Shown piece by piece: positions 26,379-33,411 of a stretch of 39,364 nt of DNA; position 1 is the stretch's first letter, and each line of letters opens with the position of its first letter. Location: the NCBI GenBank assembly GCA_028279875.1, contig JANQMU010000065.1, positions 1 through 39,364 on the forward strand, written 5' to 3'. The stretch is from Rhizobiaceae bacterium. GTDB lineage: Bacteria; Pseudomonadota; Alphaproteobacteria; Rhizobiales; Rhizobiaceae. The notes under the pieces are model-generated. The model was given only the letters and a program-made list of their open reading frames with translations. It did no database searches and was not told the origin of the DNA. The position numbers and the translations under genes were made by a program.

Positions 26379-26801
26379 CTATCGCCGGCCCTCGGCCGGC
26401 AGCAACCGGAAATCGGGAAGCTCGCACAATGCCAGTTCCGGGCCGGCCGGCGAATAGACGACGAAAATCTCCATCGGCTCATTCCCGGTGTTCTGGGTAG
26501 AATGATACCGGCTCTCCGGAATGAAGACCGTGCATCCTGGACCGACCGCGCGGGTCACCGGCGTGCCGTCTTCGTCCTCGACCATCTGCTCGCCGGACCC
26601 CTTGATAATGAAAATGATCTCCTCGGCGCCCGGATGATTGTGCCGGGTGTGCCCCTTTCCGGGCGGCACGAAAACGACACCCGCCGAGAAATTGCGCGCC
26701 TGGTTGACCTCCGGTCCGACCGTCAGCGCGAGGCGCCCCCAGTCGAAGCCGAAATTGTCGACATCCTGCGGGTAAACGAAAAGCGCGTCCGTTTCGCTCA
26801 T
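26379..26801 (-). CDS. Cupin domain protein
   Basis: This 140-residue single-domain cupin has metal motif 1 as GHTRHNHPGAEE (HNH plus glutamate) near residues 54-65 and motif 2 as PESRYHSTQN near 94-103, so a metal ion is likely bound by three histidines and one glutamate. Small cupins can be isomerases, dioxygenases, lyases or sensors, and nothing here decides between them. It lies between the TIM-barrel and M24 genes, with gaps of 16 and 29 bases, in a short operon. Confidence 0.9.
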   Translation of the reverse strand: MSETDALFVYPQDVDNFGFDWGRLALTVGPEVNQARNFSAGVVFVPPGKGHTRHNHPGAEEIIFIIKGSGEQMVEDEDGTPVTRAVGPGCTVFIPESRYHSTQNTGNEPMEIFVVYSPAGPELALCELPDFRLLPAEGRR

Positions 26802-26817
26802 TTTGAGGTCCTCCAGC

Positions 26818-27657
26818 CTATGTGTCCGTGAATCGCATGGATTTGAAAGCAGCGATCTGATCGCGAATGGCCGCTTCGGCCGGCAGCCGCTCGGCTGAAC
26901 TCGCGCCGTAAAATCCGTGGCATCGATCGCAATGCTGCAAAATGAAGGCGGCGTCGTCGGGCATCGAGATGGGACCGCCGTGGCACAGCACGATCACGTC
27001 GTCGCGCACCGATCGGGCGGCGGCGGCGATGGCGTCGATCTCATCGACGCAGCTTTCTAATGTCTTGGCCGAAGTGGCGCCGATCGTGCCGCCGGTCGTT
27101 ACGCCCATATGGGCAACGATGATGTCCGCGCCCGCCCTGGTCATGGCAACGGCCTCGTCCGGATTGAAGACATAGGGTGTCGTCAGCAGGTCCAGTTCAT
27201 GTGCCTGCGCGATCATCTCGACCTCCAGGCCGAACCCCATTCCGGTTTCCTCGAAGCTCTGGCGCATGGCACCGTCGAAAAGCCCGATGGTCGGAAAGTT
27301 CTGTATGCCGGAAAAACCCATCGCCTTCAGTTCGGCCAGGAATTGCGGCATCAGAACGAACGGGTCCGTCCCGTTGACGCCGGCCAGCACGGGCGTGTGC
27401 CTGACCACCGGCAACACTTCGACCGCCATCTCCCGAACGATGTCATTGGCGTTGCCATAGGCCAGCAATCCCGCCGCCGAACCGCGCCCGGCCATCCGGT
27501 AGCGGCCCGAATTATAGATGATGATCAGGTCGATGCCGCCGGCTTCCTCCGATTTGGCCGACAGGCCGGTCCCGGCGCCGCCGCCGACAATCGGGCGCCG
27601 CTCGGCAATCATGGTCTGAAATCTCGTCAGGATCTGGGCGCGGGGTATTGCGGGCAT
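26818..27657 (-). CDS. Phosphoenolpyruvate hydrolase-family TIM-barrel protein (C-terminal half of Tm-1)
   Basis: This 279-residue protein matches the TIM-barrel family annotated as PEP hydrolase-like (PF09370). Characteristic segments are [66 protein letters not shown] and [15 protein letters not shown]. In fungi and plants, including tomato Tm-1, a domain of this kind follows a UPF0261 domain in one polypeptide; here it is a separate gene 9 bases after the UPF0261 gene. The reaction is not established; the PEP hydrolase name should be treated with care. It is a cytoplasmic protein. Confidence 0.9.
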   Translation of the reverse strand: MPAIPRAQILTRFQTMIAERRPIVGGGAGTGLSAKSEEAGGIDLIIIYNSGRYRMAGRGSAAGLLAYGNANDIVREMAVEVLPVVRHTPVLAGVNGTDPFVLMPQFLAELKAMGFSGIQNFPTIGLFDGAMRQSFEETGMGFGLEVEMIAQAHELDLLTTPYVFNPDEAVAMTRAGADIIVAHMGVTTGGTIGATSAKTLESCVDEIDAIAAAARSVRDDVIVLCHGGPISMPDDAAFILQHCDRCHGFYGASSAERLPAEAAIRDQIAAFKSMRFTDT

Positions 27658-27666
27658 GGGCGTTCC

Positions 27667-28869
27667 TTAGGTCCGGCAGATATCCAGATAGGCTGCGACC
27701 GCCGCCGCCGAGAACTCCGGATCGTTGATGTGGTAGGGCAGGGCGATGATCCGCCGTTGCCCGGTCTGGGTCACCGCGGCGGTCAGGGATTCGAAAAACG
27801 CTGCATCCGCGTCCGGGTCCCGGAATTCGCCGCCCTCGATGTCGAGCGCCGACAGGCCCTTTTGCGGCCACAGAAAGCGAACCTCGCCGCTGCACGCATT
27901 GAGCTTGGCGCCGATCCACCGGCCAAGCGCGGCGCATTCCTCCGCGCTCGTTCTCATCAGCGTCACATTGGGATTGTGACGGTAGAGCCTGCGATCCCGA
28001 TAGCGGTCCGGAACCGTATCGGGCGCCCAGAAATTGACCATGTCCAGGGCGCCGGCCGACACCACATAGGGAATGCGCCGTTGCGCGACGATATCCATGC
28101 GCTCGGACGCCGCCGGCAGGACGCCGTCGAACAGCAGATCGCAGATTTCGGTGGTTGTGATATCGATAAGGCCATTGACGAAGCCGTCGGCCGCAAGCTG
28201 TTCCATCGCCCGGCCACCGGTTCCCGTGGCATGAAAAATCAGGCAGTCGAACCGATCTGCCAGGGCCTTTGAGATAGCCGTAACGCAAGGGGTGGTCACG
28301 CCAAACATGCTGAGCCCGATAGCCGGCTTGTCATCCGACGGTGCCGCTTGCGGAGCGGCGACCATGCCCAGCAGCGCCCGGGCCGCATTGCCGAGAATGA
28401 CCCTGCTGAGGCGGTTCAGGCCGGCGATATCGGTGACCGAGGGAAACATCGCGATGTCAGAGATATCCACATAGGGCGCGACATCGCCAGATGCGAGCGT
28501 CGAAACCATGACTTTGGGGACACCATAGGGCAGTTGCCGCATACCGGCCGTGACCATCGACGTTCCGCCGCCGCCGCCGATTCCGATCATGCCGCCGATC
28601 TCCGCCTGCCTCGCCCTGCAGAATTGCTCGAAGGCAGTCCCCATCGCCGCCATCGCGGCGCCGCGGTCGTCGGTGGTCAGGATATTGCCGGCGCCCTCCG
28701 GGTGGAAAGCGGCCACCTCGGCGGCGGCGACATCCATGGGCACCGTCGGCGGCCTTGTGCCCAGATCGACCCGCACGACATCGCCATGGGCTTCAGACAG
28801 AATGTCGAAAAGAAAGGTGAGCTCCTCGCCCTTGGTGTCGGCCGTACCGGCAATGTAGATGCTACTCAC
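27667..28869 (-). CDS. Tm-1-like ATP-binding protein (UPF0261)
   Basis: This protein of about 400 residues is homologous to the N-terminal domain of tomato Tm-1, the ATP-binding inhibitor of tobamovirus replication. The family start is IYIAGTADTKGEELTFL. The glycine-rich region GIGGGGGTSMVTAGMRQLPYGVPKVMVST and VAPYVDISDIAMFPSVTDIAGLN are hallmark segments. I choose the GTG at 28869 (GGAGG about 10 bases upstream, family start just after it). The frame runs on to 28950, but that would cross the promoter. It is the first gene of a four-gene operon. The bacterial role is unknown; an enzymatic role on a small molecule fits the cupin, M24 and importer neighbours. Confidence 0.88.
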   Translation of the reverse strand: MSSIYIAGTADTKGEELTFLFDILSEAHGDVVRVDLGTRPPTVPMDVAAAEVAAFHPEGAGNILTTDDRGAAMAAMGTAFEQFCRARQAEIGGMIGIGGGGGTSMVTAGMRQLPYGVPKVMVSTLASGDVAPYVDISDIAMFPSVTDIAGLNRLSRVILGNAARALLGMVAAPQAAPSDDKPAIGLSMFGVTTPCVTAISKALADRFDCLIFHATGTGGRAMEQLAADGFVNGLIDITTTEICDLLFDGVLPAASERMDIVAQRRIPYVVSAGALDMVNFWAPDTVPDRYRDRRLYRHNPNVTLMRTSAEECAALGRWIGAKLNACSGEVRFLWPQKGLSALDIEGGEFRDPDADAAFFESLTAAVTQTGQRRIIALPYHINDPEFSAAAVAAYLDICRT

Positions 28870-28922
28870 TTCCCGGTTTCCTCCAACCGAACCGCTCAAT
28901 GCGAATGACGGGTAACGCCCTC

Positions 28923-28974
28923 TTGCCTTTTTTTGGGACTGTAGTACCATATTGGGATGACAGTCTCACGTCAA
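28923..28974. promoter_or_regulatory. Overlapping divergent promoters with a TetR operator candidate
   Basis: On the minus strand, TTGACG (28974-28969), 17 bases, TATGGT (28951-28946) is a strong promoter for the Tm-1-like operon. On the plus strand, TTGCCT (28923-28928), 16 bases, TACCAT (28945-28950) would start the TetR message at about the ATG at 28957. The segment ACTGTAGTACCATAT (28938-28952) covers both -10 boxes and nearly repeats ACTGGTAGTACCAAAT before importer 2. A repressor there would shut both promoters. Confidence 0.6.
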
Positions 28975-29616
28975 CAGCCGAACCCTTCCCGAAGGGCGAA
29001 CGCCGATGGGCTTCCGGAAAAGGGGCCGCGCGCCCGCACCCGCCGGCTGATGATCGATACCGCCAGCCATCTGATGCGGCAGGGCGAGTCGCCGTCGGTC
29101 AGCGAGGTCGCCGAAGTCGCCGGCGTGTCGCGGTCGACCGCCTATCGCTATTTTCCGACCGAGGCGGAAATGGTTCAGGCCGTCGTCGGCGAAACGCTTG
29201 GGCCGATCCTTGCCTGGCAGTCGGACCTGGATGCGCCCGGCGACCGAGTCGCTTCTCTCATTCAGGAATCGTTTCCGCGCCTGTCGAAGAATGCCGCCAC
29301 GTTCCGGGCGGCGCTTAGATTGTCGCTGGAAAATCAAAGCGGTTCCGGGCTGGACGAAAACAAGTCCTTTGCCAGGGGACATCGGATCGACCTTCTCAAG
29401 CGCGCTTTGGCGCCGCTGGCGGACAGATGTTCGGAGGACGAACTGACGCGCCTGTCCCAGGCGTTGTCGATGATCTTCGGCATAGAAGGCTTGATCGTCC
29501 TCAAGGATATCTGGGGTCTGGATGGCAAGGCGGCGGAGGATGTCGCGCTGTGGGCGGCGAATGCCCTTGTCGATGCGGCCATTGCCGATGCCAAAAAAGG
29601 TAAAAAGGAACTGTAG
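28957..29616 (+). CDS. TetR/AcrR family transcriptional regulator
   Basis: This 219-residue helical regulator has an N-terminal TetR helix-turn-helix at about residues 28-75 (SPSVSEVAEVAGVSRSTAYRYFPTEAEMVQAVV). The remainder is a variable ligand-binding domain. The start ATG 28957 has only GGG before it and lies about 7 bases after the predicted -10 box, so the message may be leaderless. The gene separates the Tm-1-like operon from importer 2, and a shared operator motif flanks it on both sides. It most likely represses itself and both operons. The ligand is unknown. Confidence 0.92.
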   Translation: MTVSRQQPNPSRRANADGLPEKGPRARTRRLMIDTASHLMRQGESPSVSEVAEVAGVSRSTAYRYFPTEAEMVQAVVGETLGPILAWQSDLDAPGDRVASLIQESFPRLSKNAATFRAALRLSLENQSGSGLDENKSFARGHRIDLLKRALAPLADRCSEDELTRLSQALSMIFGIEGLIVLKDIWGLDGKAAEDVALWAANALVDAAIADAKKGKKEL

Positions 29617-29632
29617 ATACATAAATCCGCCT

Positions 29633-29651
29633 AATCTGGTCCGGCCAGATT
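29633..29651 (+). terminator. Hairpin after the TetR gene
   Basis: AATCTGG-TCCGG-CCAGATT is a perfect 7-bp stem with a 5-base loop, 16 bases after the TetR stop. Only TTTG follows, so termination may be weak. Confidence 0.45.
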
Positions 29652-29795
29652 TGAAATAACTGCCGTCAAATCCGCTCTGCTTACAGGAGAGAGTGAGGGG
29701 ATTATTCTGTCCAGTCAACTGAAAATTCCGGATATCAGGCGCTATTCTGCGGGAAGCATCTGGAAATTTCCGTCGAATGGCAGCGAAACAGGCTC

Positions 29796-29824
29796 TTGAC
29801 AGACACCTGAAACTGGTAGTACCA
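29796..29824 (+). promoter_or_regulatory. Importer 2 promoter with TetR operator candidate
   Basis: A perfect -35 box TTGACA (29796-29801) precedes TACCAA (29820-29825) by 18 bases. The perfect 11-bp palindrome TGGTAGTACCA (29814-29824) overlaps that -10 region and matches the TetR-proximal site at 28938-28952 apart from one inserted G and one base. It is about 110 bases upstream of the binding-protein start. The rest of the gap 29617-29933 holds two more palindromes (29839-29877) and no gene. Confidence 0.6.
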
Positions 29825-29838
29825 AATCAGGGAGATAA

Positions 29839-29877
29839 TTCGATGATCGAAATAATAAGTCGAGTAAACGACGTTTA
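29839..29877. repeat. Two 13-bp perfect palindromes in the importer 2 leader
   Basis: TTCGATGATCGAA (29839-29851) and TAAACGACGTTTA (29865-29877) are each perfect 6+1+6 palindromes, 26 bases apart between centres and downstream of the predicted transcription start. They differ from each other and from the TetR site. They may be operators for further regulators (the second has the central-CG look of LacI-family sites) or RNA structures. Confidence 0.5.
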
Positions 29878-29933
29878 GCGGTCAAATGCGTTGCAAGGCC
29901 AAATCGTCAAAATGCAAACGGGAGGAGACTATA

Positions 29934-31244
29934 ATGAAAGCCAAATTTTCCGGCCTGCTGGTCGGTGCGGCGATGTCCGCATTCTATGCGACATCCGCCA
30001 TGGCCGAAGATCTTGTGATCTTCTGGGCCGAATGGGATCCGGCGAACTTTCTGCAGGAACTCGTCAATGAATATGAAGCGGAGACCGGCGTGTCGGTCAC
30101 CGTCGAAACGACGCCCTGGTCGGATTTCCAGACCAAGGCATTCACGGAATTCAATGCACGCGGATCGGCCTACGACATGATTGTCGGCGACAGCCAGTGG
30201 CTCGGCGCCGCGTCCACCGGCGGTCACTATGTCGACCTGACGGATTTCTTCAAGAAGCACAATCTCGGCGAGGTCATGGCACCGGCGACGGTCAAGTACT
30301 ACGCCGAATATCCGGGCAATTCGGGCACCTTTTGGGCCGTTCCGGCCGAGGGTGATGCCGTTGGCTGGTCCTATCGAAAGGACTGGTTTGAAGACCCCAC
30401 GGAGATGGCCAATTTCAAGGCCAAATATGGCTACGATCTGGCCCCGCCCAAGACCTGGGACCAGCTTCTCGATATCGCCGAATTCTTCCATCGCCCGGAT
30501 GAGAACCGCTACGGTGTGGCGATCTATACCGACAATTCCTACGACGCCATGGTGATGGGCGTGGAAAACGCCATCTTTTCCTATGGCGCCGATCTCGGCA
30601 ATTTCGAGACCTATGAGGTCGACGGCTATGTCAATTCGGAAGCCGCGGTCAAGGCGCTGGAGGACTACAAGAGGCTCTACAGCTACACGCCTCCGGGCTG
30701 GGCCAAGGCCTTCTTCGTGGAAAACAACCAGGCGATCACGGAAGGCCTGGCGGCGATGTCGATGAACTATTTCGCCTTCTTCCCGGCGCTCTTGAACGAG
30801 GCGACCAATCCGCATGCCGCCAATACCGGCTTCTTTGCCAATCCGGCCGGACCCACCGGCGCGCAGCACGCGGCTCTGGGCGGGCAGGGCATCTCCATCG
30901 TCAGCTACTCCAACAACCAGGACGAGGCCATGAAGTTCCTCGAATGGTTCATTCAGCCCGAAGTACAGAAGCGCTGGGCTGAACTCGGTGGCTACACCGC
31001 CCATGCCGACACCCTGTCATCCGAGGAGTTCCGTCAGGCCACGCCCTATAATGAGGCCTTCTACCAGACGATGTTCAAGGTGAAGGATTTCTGGGCCGTG
31101 CCGGAATTTGCCGAACTGCTGACGGCCGCCAACCAGCGCCTTTACCCCTATATCGTGGGCGATGAGGGAACGGCCCAGGAAACGCTGGATGCGCTCGCCG
31201 CAGACTGGCACGGGATATTCAAGAAATACGGCCGCGTCGAATAG
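29934..31244 (+). CDS. Extracellular solute-binding protein, Sec-exported (importer 2)
   Basis: This 436-residue periplasmic binding protein of the family 1 type has a Sec signal, MKAKFSGLLVGAAMSAFYATSAMA, likely cut before EDLVIFW at about residue 24. ATG 29934 is chosen because GGAGGAG lies 7 bases upstream; an in-frame ATG at 29886 has no such site. It shares GYDLAPPKTW and AEFFHRPDE with the binding protein of importer 1. It is the first gene of a six-gene operon and is followed by a probable attenuator. The ligand is likely a sugar or polyol and is otherwise unknown. Confidence 0.94.
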   Translation: MKAKFSGLLVGAAMSAFYATSAMAEDLVIFWAEWDPANFLQELVNEYEAETGVSVTVETTPWSDFQTKAFTEFNARGSAYDMIVGDSQWLGAASTGGHYVDLTDFFKKHNLGEVMAPATVKYYAEYPGNSGTFWAVPAEGDAVGWSYRKDWFEDPTEMANFKAKYGYDLAPPKTWDQLLDIAEFFHRPDENRYGVAIYTDNSYDAMVMGVENAIFSYGADLGNFETYEVDGYVNSEAAVKALEDYKRLYSYTPPGWAKAFFVENNQAITEGLAAMSMNYFAFFPALLNEATNPHAANTGFFANPAGPTGAQHAALGGQGISIVSYSNNQDEAMKFLEWFIQPEVQKRWAELGGYTAHADTLSSEEFRQATPYNEAFYQTMFKVKDFWAVPEFAELLTAANQRLYPYIVGDEGTAQETLDALAADWHGIFKKYGRVE

Positions 31245-31267
31245 GCCGGGCGGCGACACCGAAAACA

Positions 31268-31296
31268 AAAGAGGGGCGGTTCAACGTCCCCTTTTT
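31268..31296 (+). terminator. Attenuator-like terminator after the importer 2 binding protein
   Basis: AAAGAGGGG (31268-31276) pairs with CCCCTTTTT (31288-31296) across an 11-base loop, with one G-U pair, and the arm ends in five T residues. This looks like an intrinsic terminator in the 91-base gap before the permease genes. Partial read-through would give more binding protein than permease. Confidence 0.6.
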
Positions 31297-31335
31297 CGAG
31301 ATAATGCACTGCTTTGAATATCTGGGGTTCCTTCC

Positions 31336-32241
31336 GTGGCACTGAATGTCTTCACCCGGCTTGACCCGGGGTCGCGCGCGGCGGCCAGGGGAATGAGCGA
31401 TCTGACGATCCGCAACCTGTTCATCATTCCGACGATCGCCTTCCTCATCATCTTCAATATCTTCCCGCTGCTTTATTCCCTCGGATACTCCTTCACCGAT
31501 TTTCGCGCCTCCACCAACGCACCGGCAAATTTTGTCGGGCTGCAGAATTATCATCATCTCCTGACTGATCCGTTCATCTGGCGCAATTTCACCATCACCG
31601 CGAAATATGTGATCGTCTCGGTCACCGGCCAGGTCGTTGTCGGTTTCGGCATGGCGATGCTGCTCAATCGCGATATTCCGCTGAAAGGGCTGATCACGAC
31701 GCTGCTGCTGTTGCCGATGATGCTGTCGATGGCGGTTGTTGGGCTTTTCTGGAAGCTGCTCTACGATCCGTCCTTCGGCATCATCAACTACGCGCTCGGC
31801 CTCGGCAAATTCGAATGGCTCGCCGATCCCGATGTTGCGCTCTACGCCGTCGCGCTTACCGATATCTGGATGTGGTCGCCCTTTGTGATGCTGCTGTCGC
31901 TGGCCGGCCTCTCGGCGGTGCCCAAACATCTCTATGAGGCCGCCGAGATCGACCGGGCCGGGCCCTTCTACACGTTTTTTCGCATCACCTTGCCGCTGGT
32001 CGCGCCGATCGTCATGATCGCCATCATCTTTCGCACGATGGAAGCCTTCAAGACCTTCGACCTGGCTTACATCCTGTCCAGTCAGCCGACGGCCGAACTG
32101 ATCGCCATCCGGCTTTACAAGATGGCCTTCCTGGAGTGGCAGACCGGCATGTCGTCGGCTTTCGCCTACATCGTCCTCGTGATGGTCGTTGCGATCACAA
32201 ACATCTATGTGAAATATCTCAACAAAGTGAAGGAGCGCTGA
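31336..32241 (+). CDS. CUT1 sugar ABC importer permease, MalF/UgpA-like (importer 2)
   Basis: This is an inner-membrane protein of 301 residues with six predicted helices (the first at about 27-48, LFIIPTIAFLIIFNIFPLLYSL). The coupling loop is EAAEIDRAGPFYTFFRITLPLV, a clear EAA motif. The GTG at 31336 has GGGG 8 bases upstream; ATG 31393 is an alternative but its purine run is too close. One base separates it from the next permease gene. It should pair with that permease. Confidence 0.92.
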   Translation: MALNVFTRLDPGSRAAARGMSDLTIRNLFIIPTIAFLIIFNIFPLLYSLGYSFTDFRASTNAPANFVGLQNYHHLLTDPFIWRNFTITAKYVIVSVTGQVVVGFGMAMLLNRDIPLKGLITTLLLLPMMLSMAVVGLFWKLLYDPSFGIINYALGLGKFEWLADPDVALYAVALTDIWMWSPFVMLLSLAGLSAVPKHLYEAAEIDRAGPFYTFFRITLPLVAPIVMIAIIFRTMEAFKTFDLAYILSSQPTAELIAIRLYKMAFLEWQTGMSSAFAYIVLVMVVAITNIYVKYLNKVKER

Positions 32242-32242
32242 G

Positions 32243-33202
32243 ATGGCCGCGGTCCGTACCCCCCGGGAGATATTTCTCAATCGCGTCGCCATCGTCGCCG
32301 TCATGGTGGTTCTTGTGATCATGCTGGTGCCGATCTACTGGATTGGCTCCACCGCCTTCAAACCCCGCAACCTGGCGACGACCATCCCGCCGACGGTGAT
32401 CTTCACACCCGAAGTGTCGCCCTTCGTCAAACTCATGACCAAGCGCTCGCAACTGCGTAAACCGGTCGAGCAGGAGGTTTATGACGCGGCACCCTGGTGG
32501 GAAAAGATGGTACTCGACGGCGGCGAGAAGGTGGTGCGCACGGGCAAGGGCAAGGTGAGGCCGTCAGGCTATGGACAGCGCTTCACCAATTCGTTGATCG
32601 TCTCGATTATCTCGACCTTCCTGGCCGTCTCGATGGGGACATTGACCGCCTATGGTTTTTCCCGATTCAAGGTCAAGGGAGAGGATGACTGGCTGTTCTT
32701 CATCCTCTCGACGCGCATGCTGCCGCCCGTTGTCGTGGCGATCCCGATGTATCTGATGTATCGGGTCGTCGGGCTCAATGACAGCCATCTTGGACTTATC
32801 ATCCTCTATACCGCCTTCAACCTGTCCTTTTCGGTGTGGATCATGAAGGGCTTCATCGACGAGATCCCACGCGAATATGAGGAGGCCGCGCTGGTCGACG
32901 GCTATACGCGGATCCAGGCCTTCTTCAAGATCGTGCTTCCCGAGGCGATGACCGGCATCGCCGCAACGGCCGTGTTCTGCTTCATCACCGCCTGGAACGA
33001 ATATGCCTTCGCCCTGATCATGACCAACCGCAGGGCGCAGACCGCGCCGCCCTATATTCCCAGCCAGGTCGGCTCGGGCCTGCCGGACTGGACGGTGATT
33101 GCCGCCGGCACATTCCTGTTCCTCCTGCCGGTCGCGATCTTCACTTTCCTGCTCAGGAACCACCTGCTGCGGGGTATGTCGTTCGGGGCGATCCGCAAAT
33201 GA
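32243..33202 (+). CDS. CUT1 sugar ABC importer permease, MalG-like with enlarged first loop (importer 2)
   Basis: This 319-residue inner-membrane protein is longer than its 286-residue counterpart in importer 1. After the first helix (about 14-36) comes a hydrophilic stretch of about 75 residues (roughly 40-110, with FTPEVSPFVKLMTKRSQLRKPVEQE and YDAAPWWEKMVLDGGEK) before the second helix. Five more helices follow, with EEAALVDGYTRIQAFFKIVLPEA as coupling loop and LRGMSFGAIRK at the end. The extra loop would face the periplasm and could contact the binding protein. The stop overlaps the next small gene by 4 bases. Confidence 0.92.
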   Translation: MAAVRTPREIFLNRVAIVAVMVVLVIMLVPIYWIGSTAFKPRNLATTIPPTVIFTPEVSPFVKLMTKRSQLRKPVEQEVYDAAPWWEKMVLDGGEKVVRTGKGKVRPSGYGQRFTNSLIVSIISTFLAVSMGTLTAYGFSRFKVKGEDDWLFFILSTRMLPPVVVAIPMYLMYRVVGLNDSHLGLIILYTAFNLSFSVWIMKGFIDEIPREYEEAALVDGYTRIQAFFKIVLPEAMTGIAATAVFCFITAWNEYAFALIMTNRRAQTAPPYIPSQVGSGLPDWTVIAAGTFLFLLPVAIFTFLLRNHLLRGMSFGAIRK

Positions 33203-33411
33203 CCTTCAGGCGCCTCAATCAGAAATATCTCGCGCCCGGGGCGCAGAGCCTGATGATTTTCGGCATCGTCTCGCTGTGTCAGCCATGGAGCCTGTTTCTG
33301 CACCAGAACGGGCTGATGCTGACCCTGATCGGCTTGATCGCCTTCATCGTCACATCGAAGATTCCGCCGGAGCCCGAAGAGGTCCAGGACCATGACGAGG
33401 ATGTGCTCTGA
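33199..33411 (+). CDS. Small two-helix membrane protein of importer 2 operon
   Basis: This 70-residue protein is not one I recognise by function. It has two hydrophobic segments, about residues 17-33 (SLMIFGIVSLCQPWSLF) and 38-53 (GLMLTLIGLIAFIVTS), a basic N-terminus and an acidic C-terminal tail (PPEPEEVQDHDEDVL). It overlaps the permease gene by 4 bases (ATGA) and the ATPase gene by one base (TGATG), which is strong evidence that it is a real, co-translated gene. By position it may be an accessory subunit that steadies or regulates the permease-ATPase complex. Confidence 0.82.
   Translation: MTFRRLNQKYLAPGAQSLMIFGIVSLCQPWSLFLHQNGLMLTLIGLIAFIVTSKIPPEPEEVQDHDEDVL

Noticed and set aside
27109..28272. 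387-codon open frame on the plus strand
   Set aside because: It is antisense to the Tm-1-like and TIM-barrel genes, which are recognisable families in a coherent operon.
28870..28950. Upstream extension of the Tm-1-like gene to an ATG at 28950
   Set aside because: It would run through the predicted promoter, lacks family similarity, and the family N-terminus starts at the GTG at 28869.
29843..29878. 11-codon leader peptide frame (ATG to TAG) with AGGGAG before it
   Set aside because: It is too short to support and has no run of codons that would suggest attenuation; its ends fall on two palindromes, which explain the sequence better.
31219..32322. 367-codon open frame on the minus strand, rich in Asp, His and Arg
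   Set aside because: It is antisense to a clear permease gene; the charged composition is the usual reverse image of hydrophobic codons.
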